Origin: Gemmatimonadota bacterium
GTDB lineage: Bacteria; Gemmatimonadota; Gemmatimonadetes; Gemmatimonadales; Gemmatimonadaceae
Reading direction: 5' to 3'
NCBI GenBank assembly: GCA_028287205.1
Contig: JAQBQC010000047.1
Location: 1 to 9,584 of the forward strand
Length of the DNA stretch: 9,584 bases
The position numbers were made by a program, and so were the translations under genes. The notes beneath the pieces are model-generated. The model was not told the DNA's origin and did no database searches. It saw nothing but the letters and a program-made list of their open reading frames with translations. This document shows, piece after piece, positions 1 through 7,110 of this stretch; within the stretch, counting starts at the first letter, position 1, and the number at the start of each line of letters is the position of its first letter.

Positions 1-42
1 CCACAGCTCCAGCAGCGCATCCCCGCGGAGATCGACGCATGA
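1..42 (+). CDS. C-terminal end of an unidentified upstream gene
   Basis: The frame ending in TGA at 40-42 is open from the left edge and reads PQLQQRIPAEIDA before the stop. Its stop overlaps the start codon of the response regulator as ATGA. This is the same kind of four-base overlap that links the next three genes, and is the main reason to treat these 13 codons as a real gene end. The peptide is too short to assign a family. If real, this gene is the promoter-proximal member of the signalling operon and could name the input or target of the system. An open frame of 13 codons can also arise by chance in GC-rich DNA. Confidence 0.4.
   Translation, partial: PQLQQRIPAEIDA
27..30 (+). promoter_or_regulatory. 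Ribosome binding site (GGAG) for the first response regulator
   Basis: GGAG ends eight bases before the ATG at 39, a normal Shine-Dalgarno spacing. A second ATG follows directly at 42 in the same frame, so the protein could begin one residue later. The site lies inside the end of the upstream gene, as expected for translationally coupled genes. Confidence 0.6.
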
Positions 43-1418
43 TGACCACCGCCAGCCCGACCGTGCTCGTGGTCGATGACGAGACCGGAATTCTCGAGGC
101 GCTCAAGATCCTCCTCAAGAACGAGGGCTTCACGCCGCACGTCGCGCTCGGCGGCAAGCAGGGGCTCGAGCAGATCGCGGCGCTCGATCCGGACATCGTG
201 CTTTCCGATGTGCGCATGCCGAACGTCGGCGGGCTCGAGATTCTCTCGGCCGCGCGAGCCAAGGACCCGTTCGTGCCCGTCATTCTCATGACCGCGCAGG
301 CGGATCTTCGCTCCGCGATACAGGCTGTGAACGAGGGCGCGTATCACTACATCCAGAAGCCCTTCGTCAACGACGAGATCATCGCGATCCTGCGCCGCGC
401 GGCCGAGCATCGGCAGTTGCGCGTGGAGAACCAGACGCTCAAGCAGGAGATCAAGCGGCAGGGGCAGAACGGCGTCAGCGCACCCGTGGGGCGGAGCAAG
501 GCGTGGCTCTCGGTTCTGCGGCTCGCGGAAACCGTCGCGCCAACGGATTCGATCGTGCTCATTCAGGGCGAGTCGGGAACCGGTAAGGAAGTCATCGCGC
601 GCTACATCCACGAGCTGTCGCAGCGCAAGGATGGAACGTTCAACTCGATCAACTGCGGCGCGCTCCCCGAGAGCCTGCTCGAGAGCGAGCTGTTCGGGCA
701 CGTGAAGGGATCGTTCACGGGCGCGGTGAAGGACAAGCGCGGCCTGTTCGAGGCCGCCACGAAGGGTACGTTTTTCCTCGACGAGATCGGCGAGACGACG
801 CCCTCCACGCAGGTGAAGCTCCTCCGCGTGCTGCAGCAGCGCGAGGTGATTCCCGTCGGCGGCACTGAGCCGATCGCCATCGATACGCGAATCCTCGCTG
901 CCACCAATCGCGATCTCGAGGAAGAGATGAAGCGCGGCGGCTTCCGCGGCGATCTCTTCTACCGGCTCAACGTCTTCGCCCTCCATCTCCCTCCGCTGCG
1001 CCAGCGCCGGGATGACGTGCCGCTCCTGATCGACTCCTTCCTCAATCGCGGCGCACTGCAGAATGGCGGGGAGCCCAAGCGCCTCACCGACGAGGCGCTC
1101 GACGCGATGCTGGCCTATTCCTGGCCCGGCAACGTCCGAGAGCTCGAGAACGCCCTCGAGCGTGCGATGATCCTCTCCACCGGCCCGAAGATCGAGGTTG
1201 CCGCGCTCCCCGAGCGCATCACCGAGCGGAAGCCCGAGCCGCTCATCGCGGACCGGCCGGCGAGCGCCAATCCGGCTCTCGATGTGATCGAGCGCGCGTA
1301 CATCATGTGGGTGTTGCAGTGCGAAGGCGGCAACAAGAGTCGCGCGGCCGACATCCTCGGCATCGATCCCTCCACGCTCTACCGAAAGCTCTCTCGCTAC
1401 GGAGTCGCGGACACGTGA
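39..1418 (+). CDS. NtrC-family sigma-54 response regulator (REC-AAA+-Fis), first copy
   Basis: A 459-residue cytoplasmic transcription activator that, when phosphorylated, should use ATP hydrolysis to open sigma-54 RNA polymerase promoters. The receiver domain (about 8-120) has acidic pair D13-D14, phospho-acceptor D57, T85 and K107. A charged, probably coiled-coil linker follows (about 119-142). The AAA+ domain (about 150-380) shows Walker A GESGTGKE (177-184), the sigma-54 contact loop as GSFTGA (224-229), Walker B with D248-E249, ATN (288-290), candidate arginine fingers R303 and R309, and the sensor II motif WPGNVRELE (362-370). The C-terminus (about 430-455) is a Fis-type helix-turn-helix, GNKSRAADILGIDPSTLYRK. 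Length and order match NtrC/AtoC/ZraR relatives. Its stop overlaps the kinase start, so the kinase is its likely phospho-donor. Target genes cannot be read from the window, and the subfamily is not assigned. Confidence 0.96.
   Translation: MMTTASPTVLVVDDETGILEALKILLKNEGFTPHVALGGKQGLEQIAALDPDIVLSDVRMPNVGGLEILSAARAKDPFVPVILMTAQADLRSAIQAVNEGAYHYIQKPFVNDEIIAILRRAAEHRQLRVENQTLKQEIKRQGQNGVSAPVGRSKAWLSVLRLAETVAPTDSIVLIQGESGTGKEVIARYIHELSQRKDGTFNSINCGALPESLLESELFGHVKGSFTGAVKDKRGLFEAATKGTFFLDEIGETTPSTQVKLLRVLQQREVIPVGGTEPIAIDTRILAATNRDLEEEMKRGGFRGDLFYRLNVFALHLPPLRQRRDDVPLLIDSFLNRGALQNGGEPKRLTDEALDAMLAYSWPGNVRELENALERAMILSTGPKIEVAALPERITERKPEPLIADRPASANPALDVIERAYIMWVLQCEGGNKSRAADILGIDPSTLYRKLSRYGVADT
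1401..1404 (+). promoter_or_regulatory. Ribosome binding site (GGAG) that supports the GTG start of the histidine kinase
   Basis: GGAG lies ten bases before the GTG at 1415, inside the last codons of the first response regulator. It favours 1415 over the in-frame ATG at 1307, which would overlap the regulator by 112 bases, and over the ATG at 1511, which has no visible Shine-Dalgarno sequence. Confidence 0.5.
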
Positions 1419-2788
1419 CACACACCATCCGTCCCACCCCATCGTCCTTTCCGGTAGCGGAACCGTCGCGCAACGCTCCGGCCGCTGGCGCGTCCTTTGT
1501 TCAGCCAGCCATGACTACCGCCGTCACGCCAACGCCGTCGCGCCCGATGGAAGGGACCAGCGCACCGACAGAGATCGGGCCGCTGAAGCTTCGCGCATCG
1601 CTCAAAACCGAGATGATGCTCAGCCTCGCCGTACTCGGCACGGCTGCGCTGTCCCTCGCCGCGCTCAATGCGGTCGTTCTCGAGACCCTGACGCTGAGCA
1701 AGGACGGGCCGATCTACCTGGCCCTGCTCGTGCTCGCCGACATCCTGATCTTCGTCGCCTTTGGCGCGTACAAGATTCAGGGTCTCGTCCTCGACCCGCT
1801 CGACACCGTCGTGGAGACCACGGAGGCGATCGCCGAGGGTGACCTGTCGCGCCGCGTCCCGCGCACCGGACCAACGGAGTTTTCGCGGCTCGCCCGCAGC
1901 ATCAATCGCATGACCGCGCGCATCCTCGAAGAGCAGGCGCAGCGCACGCACCTCGAGAAGGTCGCCAGCGTCGGTCGTCTGGCGGCCGGCGTCGCCCACG
2001 AGATCGGCAATCCGCTCGGCGCCATCGGCGGCTACGCGCACATCCTGCGCAAGAGCTCCGTGCTCGACAGCGACGCGCTCGACGCGGTCGCCGGCATCGA
2101 GCGCGAGAGCGCACGCATCGATCGCATCATGCGCGGAATGCTCGAGTACGCACGCCCGCGCCGCCGCATCACGTCCCGCATCGATCTCAACGTCACCGTG
2201 AACGAGGTCGTGCAGCTCCTGCGCGATCAGGGTACGCTGCGCGAGGTCGCTCCCGAGGTCGCGCTTCAGAACGGCCTTCCGAAGCTGATCGGCGATGGAC
2301 ACGAGCTGGAACAGGTGCTCGTCAATCTGATCCTCAACGCGGTCGACGCAATGCAGGGGCACGGCAAGGTGTGGATCGTGACGCAGTCGGTTGCCTTCGA
2401 CGACGTCACGGGCCGAAACGGGCGCCGCAACAACGATCCCGACGGCTTCGACATCGCCCGCGAGCAGAGCGCACGCGTGCGCGCGTGGATCAACAGCGTC
2501 GGCGAGCCCAAACAGATTCTCAAGCTCATCGTCGCGGACTCGGGACCCGGCGTTCCGGTTACGGAGAGCGAGCGGATCTTCGATCCGTTCTACACGACGA
2601 AGGAGCCAGGGCGCGGCACGGGGCTCGGCCTCGCCGTCGTCTCGCGCATCGTCGAAGGGCTCGGCGGCACGATCTGGGTGCGCCCGGCGCGCGAGGGCGG
2701 TGCTGCATTCATGATGTACTTCCCCGTGCCCGACGAATCCGCTCCCACTGACGACCGCCCCGCAAGCCTTTCCGCTTCACGGCCGTGA
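1415..2788 (+). CDS. Membrane-bound sensor histidine kinase (HAMP-HisKA-HATPase), NtrB/ZraS-like
   Basis: From the GTG at 1415 this is a 457-residue inner-membrane kinase that should autophosphorylate on histidine and pass the phosphate to one or both flanking response regulators. About 60 N-terminal residues are rich in P, A, T and S. Two membrane helices follow (about 67-90 and 99-119) with only a short loop between them, so there is no real periplasmic sensor domain. HAMP spans about 117-170. The H-box HEIGNPLG holds H195. The ATPase domain has N-box residues N304 and N308, G1 box DSGPG (375-379), F-box FDPFY (389-393) and G2 box GRGTGLGL (399-406), so it looks active. The N-box to G1 distance is about 67 residues, roughly twice the usual. 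The extra part (about 325-367) is polar and rich in R, N and D. The gene overlaps both neighbours by GTGA. Function is confident; signal and exact start are less so. Confidence 0.94.
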   Translation: MTHTIRPTPSSFPVAEPSRNAPAAGASFVQPAMTTAVTPTPSRPMEGTSAPTEIGPLKLRASLKTEMMLSLAVLGTAALSLAALNAVVLETLTLSKDGPIYLALLVLADILIFVAFGAYKIQGLVLDPLDTVVETTEAIAEGDLSRRVPRTGPTEFSRLARSINRMTARILEEQAQRTHLEKVASVGRLAAGVAHEIGNPLGAIGGYAHILRKSSVLDSDALDAVAGIERESARIDRIMRGMLEYARPRRRITSRIDLNVTVNEVVQLLRDQGTLREVAPEVALQNGLPKLIGDGHELEQVLVNLILNAVDAMQGHGKVWIVTQSVAFDDVTGRNGRRNNDPDGFDIAREQSARVRAWINSVGEPKQILKLIVADSGPGVPVTESERIFDPFYTTKEPGRGTGLGLAVVSRIVEGLGGTIWVRPAREGGAAFMMYFPVPDESAPTDDRPASLSASRP

Positions 2789-4134
2789 AGATCCTCGTCG
2801 TTGACGACGAGCCGGGACTTCGTCAAACGGTTTCGCGGATTCTGGGCGCAGAGGGGCATTCGGTCGGCACCGCAGGCGAGGGTGAGGAGGCGCTCAGCAA
2901 GCTCTCCACCGAAGACGTCGACCTCGTGCTGTGCGATCTGCGCATGCCGAAGATGGATGGCCTGGAGTTCATCGAGCGCTACACCCCGAGCGGTGGCCAG
3001 GCGCTCGTCATCGCGATGAGCGCGTACGGCGATTCCGACACAGCGATCGCCGCGATGCAGAAGGGCGCCTACGATTACGTCCAGAAGCCATTCCGCGCGG
3101 AAGAAGTCGTGCTCGCCGTCAGAAAGGCGGCCGAGCGGGAGAAGCTGCGCGCGAAGGTGGAGGAGCTCGAGGGTCAGCTCAGCACCATTCGCGGCGGTGA
3201 CGCCATCATCGGACACAGCGCTTCGATCCGCGCAGCGCTGGACATGGCGCGCAAGGTCGCGCGTCACCCGTCCACGGTGCTCATCACGGGCGAGAGTGGA
3301 ACCGGCAAGGAGCTCGTCGCGCGGCTCGTGCACACGAGCAGCCCGCGCGCGGAGAAGTCGTTCGTCGCGGTGAACTGCGGCGCGATACCGGAGCCGTTAC
3401 TCGAGAGTGAGCTCTTCGGCCACGTGCGCGGTGCATTCACCAGCGCGGACCGCGACAAGATGGGGTTGTTCGAGGAGGCGAATGGCGGCACGCTCTTTCT
3501 CGACGAGATCGGCGAGCTTCCCGCGGCGCTGCAGGTGAAGCTGCTGCGCGCACTGCAGGAGGGCGAGGTGCGTCGCGTGGGCGCGACCACGTCACAGCGC
3601 ATCGACGCGCGAGTCGTCGCCGCGACCAATCGCGATCTCGGCGTCGACGTCGCGAGCGGCCGATTCCGCGGCGATCTGTACTATCGCGTGAACGTCGTCA
3701 CGATCCGCCTTCCGCCCCTTCGCGAGCGCTCGCAGGACGTGCCCGAGCTCGCGCTGCACTTCCTGCGGCTCTACAATGCGCGCCTGGGACTCAAGGTCGA
3801 GTCGATCTCGCCGGCCGCCATGCGCACGCTCATCGACTACGCGTGGCCCGGAAACGTGCGCGAGCTGGAGAACGTGATCGAGCGGGCACTCGTGCTTTCC
3901 GCCGGCCCCACGATCGAGCGCGAGCATCTCTCGGACATCATCGCGCCCGTCTCGTCGGCTCAGCCGGCGACCGACGACTTTTCGGTGAAGCGGCAGACGG
4001 AGGCGCTCGAGCGCACGCTCATTCGCCGAGCGCTTGAGCGCACGAACGGCAATCGCACGCGGGCGGCGCAGCTGCTGGATCTCTCGCACCGTGCGCTCCT
4101 CTACAAGATCCGCGACTACGAGCTAGGCAGCTGA
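2785..4134 (+). CDS. NtrC-family sigma-54 response regulator (REC-AAA+-Fis), second copy
   Basis: A 449-residue paralogue of the first regulator, beginning at a GTG whose last bases form the kinase stop. The receiver motif KILVVDDEPG begins at residue 2, which fixes the start. Receiver residues are D7-D8, D51, S79 (in the usual T/S position) and K101. A charged coiled-coil-like linker spans about 113-138. The AAA+ domain has Walker A GESGTGKE (169-176), loop GAFTSA (216-221), Walker B D240-E241, ATN (280-282), candidate arginine fingers R295 and R301, and WPGNVRELE (354-362). A Fis-type helix-turn-helix ends the protein (about 421-446). In the loop, serine replaces the second glycine of GAFTGA, while the Phe and Thr needed for sigma-54 contact remain. 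No Shine-Dalgarno sequence is visible before the GTG, so translation probably depends on ribosomes finishing the kinase. It should activate sigma-54 promoters; whether it shares targets with the first copy is unknown. Confidence 0.95.
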   Translation: MKILVVDDEPGLRQTVSRILGAEGHSVGTAGEGEEALSKLSTEDVDLVLCDLRMPKMDGLEFIERYTPSGGQALVIAMSAYGDSDTAIAAMQKGAYDYVQKPFRAEEVVLAVRKAAEREKLRAKVEELEGQLSTIRGGDAIIGHSASIRAALDMARKVARHPSTVLITGESGTGKELVARLVHTSSPRAEKSFVAVNCGAIPEPLLESELFGHVRGAFTSADRDKMGLFEEANGGTLFLDEIGELPAALQVKLLRALQEGEVRRVGATTSQRIDARVVAATNRDLGVDVASGRFRGDLYYRVNVVTIRLPPLRERSQDVPELALHFLRLYNARLGLKVESISPAAMRTLIDYAWPGNVRELENVIERALVLSAGPTIEREHLSDIIAPVSSAQPATDDFSVKRQTEALERTLIRRALERTNGNRTRAAQLLDLSHRALLYKIRDYELGS

Positions 4135-4163
4135 CGCGCGTCAGTTCGTGCAGGTGCGCGCAC
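4131..4163. repeat. Two short perfect palindromes, 21 bp apart centre to centre
   Basis: CTGACGCGCGTCAG (4131-4144) is a perfect 14-base palindrome that contains the stop codon of the second response regulator. GTGCGCGCAC (4154-4163) is a perfect 10-base palindrome. Their centres are 21 bp apart, close to two helical turns, so a dimeric protein could bind both on one face. Alternatively, the first could form a weak five-pair RNA stem with a GCGC loop after the operon, but no U-tract follows. GC-rich DNA produces such palindromes by chance fairly often, so the biological meaning is uncertain. Confidence 0.35.
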
Positions 4164-4311
4164 AGAACCAGTGTCTTGCCGCCAGAATCGCCCTTGACCG
4201 CCTCGAACGCCGACTGAAGCTGGAGGCGGCCCGGCCGCGGGAGCGTAGGTAGCTATCCGCGCCGCGCTCTCCTCCCTATGTTGCGAAGTCAGTCGCCCGG
4301 AGGACGATGTT
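4135..4311 (+). other. Intergenic gap between the two-component operon and the protein kinase gene
   Basis: This 177-base stretch has no credible gene. It starts with the palindromes and ends with the kinase ribosome binding site. Promoter matches are weak. TTGACC at 4194-4199 resembles a -35 element but has no fitting -10 at 16-18 bases. TATGTT at 4277-4282 matches four of six -10 positions but has a poor -35 partner. No sigma-54 -24/-12 pair (GG, ten bases, GC within the wider consensus) was recognised. The kinase may have a promoter here of a type that is hard to see by eye. Confidence 0.5.
4299..4303 (+). promoter_or_regulatory. Ribosome binding site (GGAGG) for the protein kinase
   Basis: GGAGG ends eight bases before the GTG at 4312, near-ideal for translation start. 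An ATG at 4307-4309 is closer to it but is in another frame, so the site supports the GTG as the start. Confidence 0.75.
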
Positions 4312-7110
4312 GTGAGTGACCTCCTGCAGCGCCTCGGCGCCACCCTCGGCGACGCCTATCAGATCGAGCGCGAGCTGGGCGGCGGCGGGATGAGCCGCGT
4401 CTATCTGGCTCACGAGCGTGCGCTCGGCCGGCGCGTGGTGGTGAAAGTCCTCCCGCCCGAGCTCGCGGCCGAAGTCGATGTCGAGCGCTTCCGCCGCGAG
4501 GTCCAAATCGTGGCGCAGCTCGGGCACCCAAACATCATCCCGGTGTTGGCCACGTGCGAGGCCGATGGCCTGCTGTATTACACCATGCCGTTCGTCGCTG
4601 GCGAATCGCTCAAGGAGCGCCTCGCGCGCGAGCGGCAGCTTTCGCTAACCGAGGCCATTCAGATCGCCCGAGAGGTGGCGAGTGCGCTCGACTATGCGCA
4701 CCGCCAGGGCGTTTTCCACCGCGACATCAAGCCGGCCAACATTCTGCTCGAGGACGGCCACGCCGTGGTCGCCGATTTCGGTATAGCGCGCGCGGTCGCC
4801 AAGGCCAGCACCCAATTGATCACGAGCTCCGGGCTGGTGGTTGGAACTCCCCAGTACATGAGTCCTGAGCAGGCCAGCGGCGAGAGAGAGGTCGACGGCC
4901 GGAGCGACATCTACAGTCTCGGCTGCGTGCTCTACGAAATGCTGGCTGGTGAGCCGCCGTTCGCCGGGCCCACCGCGCAGGCGGTGATCGCCAAGCGGTT
5001 CGCCGGTCCTCCGCTAGACGTGCGGGTGCTCCGCCCCGCCGTGCCTCGCGCCGTGTGCGATGTGCTCGTGCTGGCCCTGGCTGCAGCGCCGGCCGACCGA
5101 TATCCGAGCGCACGGGAGTTCGCCGCCGCGCTGGCCGCGGCGATGCACGCGGCTCCCGAGGCGGAGGTGGTCACTGCGGCGCGCGGGCCGGCGCCCGCTG
5201 CGTTCCCTCAGTCGAACGACACAGGCGCGGCTTGGCGTCGCCCAACAAGGCGCCTCGTCGCTGTCGTGGTCGCGGTCACTGCACTGGGGATCGTCGGCGC
5301 CCTCGCGGCCAGGAGCAGACGCTTGTCGGCTCCTCGGATCGGATCACCCGCGTCTGCGACCAAAGCAGCATTCGACGCGAAGCGCGTTACAATAGCCGAA
5401 TTCCGGAATGAGACCGGCGACCCTGCGTTCGCGCCGCTTGGCCGGATCACTGCCGACTGGATCGCCCACGGGCTCGTGCAGACGGGACTCGTCGATCTGA
5501 TCGACGCGCCTGGTGACGTTCGTCCTGATTCCACCGTGTCGTCGGGTGCTGTGACAAGCGCGCACGGCCTGCGAGCCCTGGCCGAGTCGACCGGCGCGGG
5601 GACCGTCATCACTGGAGCGTATTACCGCGAAGGCGACTCACTCCGCTTCCAGGCACAGCTGACCGACGGCAACACGGGAAAGCTTTTTCACGGAGTCGGA
5701 CCGGTCAGCGCGGCGGTCACTGCGCCCACCAGCGGCATCGAAGTTCTGCGGCAGCGGCTCATGGGATCATTGGCCATGCTCCTCGATCCGCACTTCAGCG
5801 AATGGTCACGCACCGCGTTGGTGGTGCCCACGTATGAAGCGTACCGGGAGTTCGTGAGTGGGGTCGACGATTACAAGTCGAACGGGGAGCAGGCGCTCCT
5901 GCATTTCAGGAGAGCGTCTGCGCTCGATCCAACCTTCCATCAGGCGCAACTCTGGGAGGTGACGGTATACGACAGAACTCTCAGCCATCCAAACGACCTC
6001 AGTGCGCGTGAGAAGGCGAAGACGGCGCGGAGGCGTGATTCGGTTTTGTCGCTAGTCGTCGCGGCGCGTGACCAGCTCGGACCGCTCGATCGCGCGATGC
6101 TCGATTGGCGCTTCGCGCACGACCGCGGCGACCGTCTCGGCGCGTTGCGGAGCAGTCGCGAGATGGTCCGGCTGTGGCCTGACCGCTGGGCGATGAACGC
6201 TGCACTCGACGCGCTCCATCTCGACCGCCCGCGCGAGGCCAAGCAGCTCATCTTGCGGACCGACCCCGAGCACGGTTTCATGCGAAGGTGGGGTGGCTAT
6301 TGGGATCCTCTGCTACGCGCGGAGCACGCACTCGGAGAATACCGCGAGGAGCTTCGTGACGTACGCCGCGCTCGCGTCGAGGACGAGGACCCAAGCAATA
6401 GCGTACACTGGCTCGGCATAGAGATGGGCGCGCTCGTAGGACTCGGACGGGTGCAGGAGGCTACTGCGCTTGCGGAGGCGAGCGACACGCTCGCCATGGC
6501 TGTCGCGGAGAGATGGTGGCCGGTGTCAATGTGGATCCGCTTGGCGAGTGAGCTCCACGCCCACGGACAGCCTCTTGCTGCGCGACCGGCCGCCGAGCGC
6601 GGGGTCGCGTGGGCGAAGCGCCGGCCGGCGGGCGAGCAGGGAACCGATGAGCGAGTGAGCGAGATGCCGGGGCATCTCGGGTTGCTGTGCGATGCACTCT
6701 ACCTCAGCGAGCGCTGGGACGAGGCACGCGCGGTGTGCGGGCGTATTGCGACGCAGCACCCGAACGACCCGGAGGCACTCGCGCACTTGGCGTCGCTCGC
6801 CGCGCGTTCGCGGGACCTCCGTGCTGCTGAGCGGTATTCCCAGCAGCTCTCGAGAGTAGATCTCCCCGACTGGATATTTACGGACTGGTCGTCGTCGCGC
6901 GCGGAGGTGGCGGCGCAGTACGGCCAAGTAGCCCGCGCGCGCATCGCCGCGCTCACCGGCCAGAAGGCCGAGGCGGTGCGGTTGCTGCAGCTCGTGACGA
7001 GCGATTTTCAGATCGCCAACATACCCAGTCTTTTCTTGCGTGAGGATCCCGACTTCGACTCCCTGCGCGACTATCCGCCCTTCGAGGAGCTCGTTCGGCC
7101 GAAGGGATAG
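4312..7110 (+). CDS. Transmembrane serine/threonine protein kinase with TolB/FlgO-like and TPR-like ectodomain
   Basis: A 932-residue Hanks-type kinase predicted to phosphorylate Ser/Thr on cytoplasmic proteins. The catalytic domain (about 17-275) has glycine loop LGGGGMSRVYLA (22-33), K45, helix-C E63, HRD (136-138) with K140 and N143, DFG (155-157), an activation segment rich in T/S (167-179), GTPQYMSPEQ (178-187) and D199 before YSLG. All residues needed for activity are present. One membrane helix (about 315-333) sits between arginines. Outside the cytoplasm lies a segment (about 357-490) resembling TolB-N/FlgO-type domains (RVTIAEFRNETGDPAFAPLG), then a long helical TPR-like region (about 505-925). 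There are no PASTA repeats. The ending DPDFDSLRDYPPFEELV is common in such TPR-kinase proteins. Similar kinases occur in many copies in Gemmatimonadota. Kinase identity is certain; the ectodomain fold is inferred from pattern only, and ligand and substrates are unknown. It lies 224 bases before a receptor gene on the same strand. Confidence 0.95.
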   Translation: MSDLLQRLGATLGDAYQIERELGGGGMSRVYLAHERALGRRVVVKVLPPELAAEVDVERFRREVQIVAQLGHPNIIPVLATCEADGLLYYTMPFVAGESLKERLARERQLSLTEAIQIAREVASALDYAHRQGVFHRDIKPANILLEDGHAVVADFGIARAVAKASTQLITSSGLVVGTPQYMSPEQASGEREVDGRSDIYSLGCVLYEMLAGEPPFAGPTAQAVIAKRFAGPPLDVRVLRPAVPRAVCDVLVLALAAAPADRYPSAREFAAALAAAMHAAPEAEVVTAARGPAPAAFPQSNDTGAAWRRPTRRLVAVVVAVTALGIVGALAARSRRLSAPRIGSPASATKAAFDAKRVTIAEFRNETGDPAFAPLGRITADWIAHGLVQTGLVDLIDAPGDVRPDSTVSSGAVTSAHGLRALAESTGAGTVITGAYYREGDSLRFQAQLTDGNTGKLFHGVGPVSAAVTAPTSGIEVLRQRLMGSLAMLLDPHFSEWSRTALVVPTYEAYREFVSGVDDYKSNGEQALLHFRRASALDPTFHQAQLWEVTVYDRTLSHPNDLSAREKAKTARRRDSVLSLVVAARDQLGPLDRAMLDWRFAHDRGDRLGALRSSREMVRLWPDRWAMNAALDALHLDRPREAKQLILRTDPEHGFMRRWGGYWDPLLRAEHALGEYREELRDVRRARVEDEDPSNSVHWLGIEMGALVGLGRVQEATALAEASDTLAMAVAERWWPVSMWIRLASELHAHGQPLAARPAAERGVAWAKRRPAGEQGTDERVSEMPGHLGLLCDALYLSERWDEARAVCGRIATQHPNDPEALAHLASLAARSRDLRAAERYSQQLSRVDLPDWIFTDWSSSRAEVAAQYGQVARARIAALTGQKAEAVRLLQLVTSDFQIANIPSLFLREDPDFDSLRDYPPFEELVRPKG

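Noticed and set aside
1307..1414. Upstream ATG giving the histidine kinase 36 extra residues
   Set aside because: It would overlap the DNA-binding helix of the first regulator by over 100 bases. The added residues are arginine-rich and unlike a protein N-terminus. The GTG at 1415 has a GGAG and forms the same overlap type as its neighbours.
1397..2362. A 321-codon open frame on the minus strand opposite the histidine kinase
   Set aside because: It lies fully opposite a gene with all kinase motifs, its product is rich in R, A, D and E with no recognisable domain, and long antisense frames are expected in GC-rich coding DNA.
2590..3333. A 247-codon minus-strand open frame opposite the kinase end and second regulator
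   Set aside because: It crosses the boundary between two well-supported genes and has no recognised motif, so it is a shadow frame.
4194..4222. TTGACC as a -35 promoter element for the protein kinase
   Set aside because: No sequence resembling TATAAT occurs at 16-18 bases downstream, so the match to the -35 hexamer alone is not convincing.
4135..4311. Sigma-54 promoter (-24 GG, -12 GC) controlled by the neighbouring activators
   Set aside because: I looked for GG-N10-GC within a TGGC...TTGC context in both gaps (4135-4311 and 7111-7334). The TTGC sequences present lack a GG at the right distance.
4116..4343. A 75-codon minus-strand open frame covering the gap before the protein kinase
   Set aside because: Low-complexity product rich in R, S, P and A, overlapping the ends of both flanking genes, with no ribosome binding site noticed.
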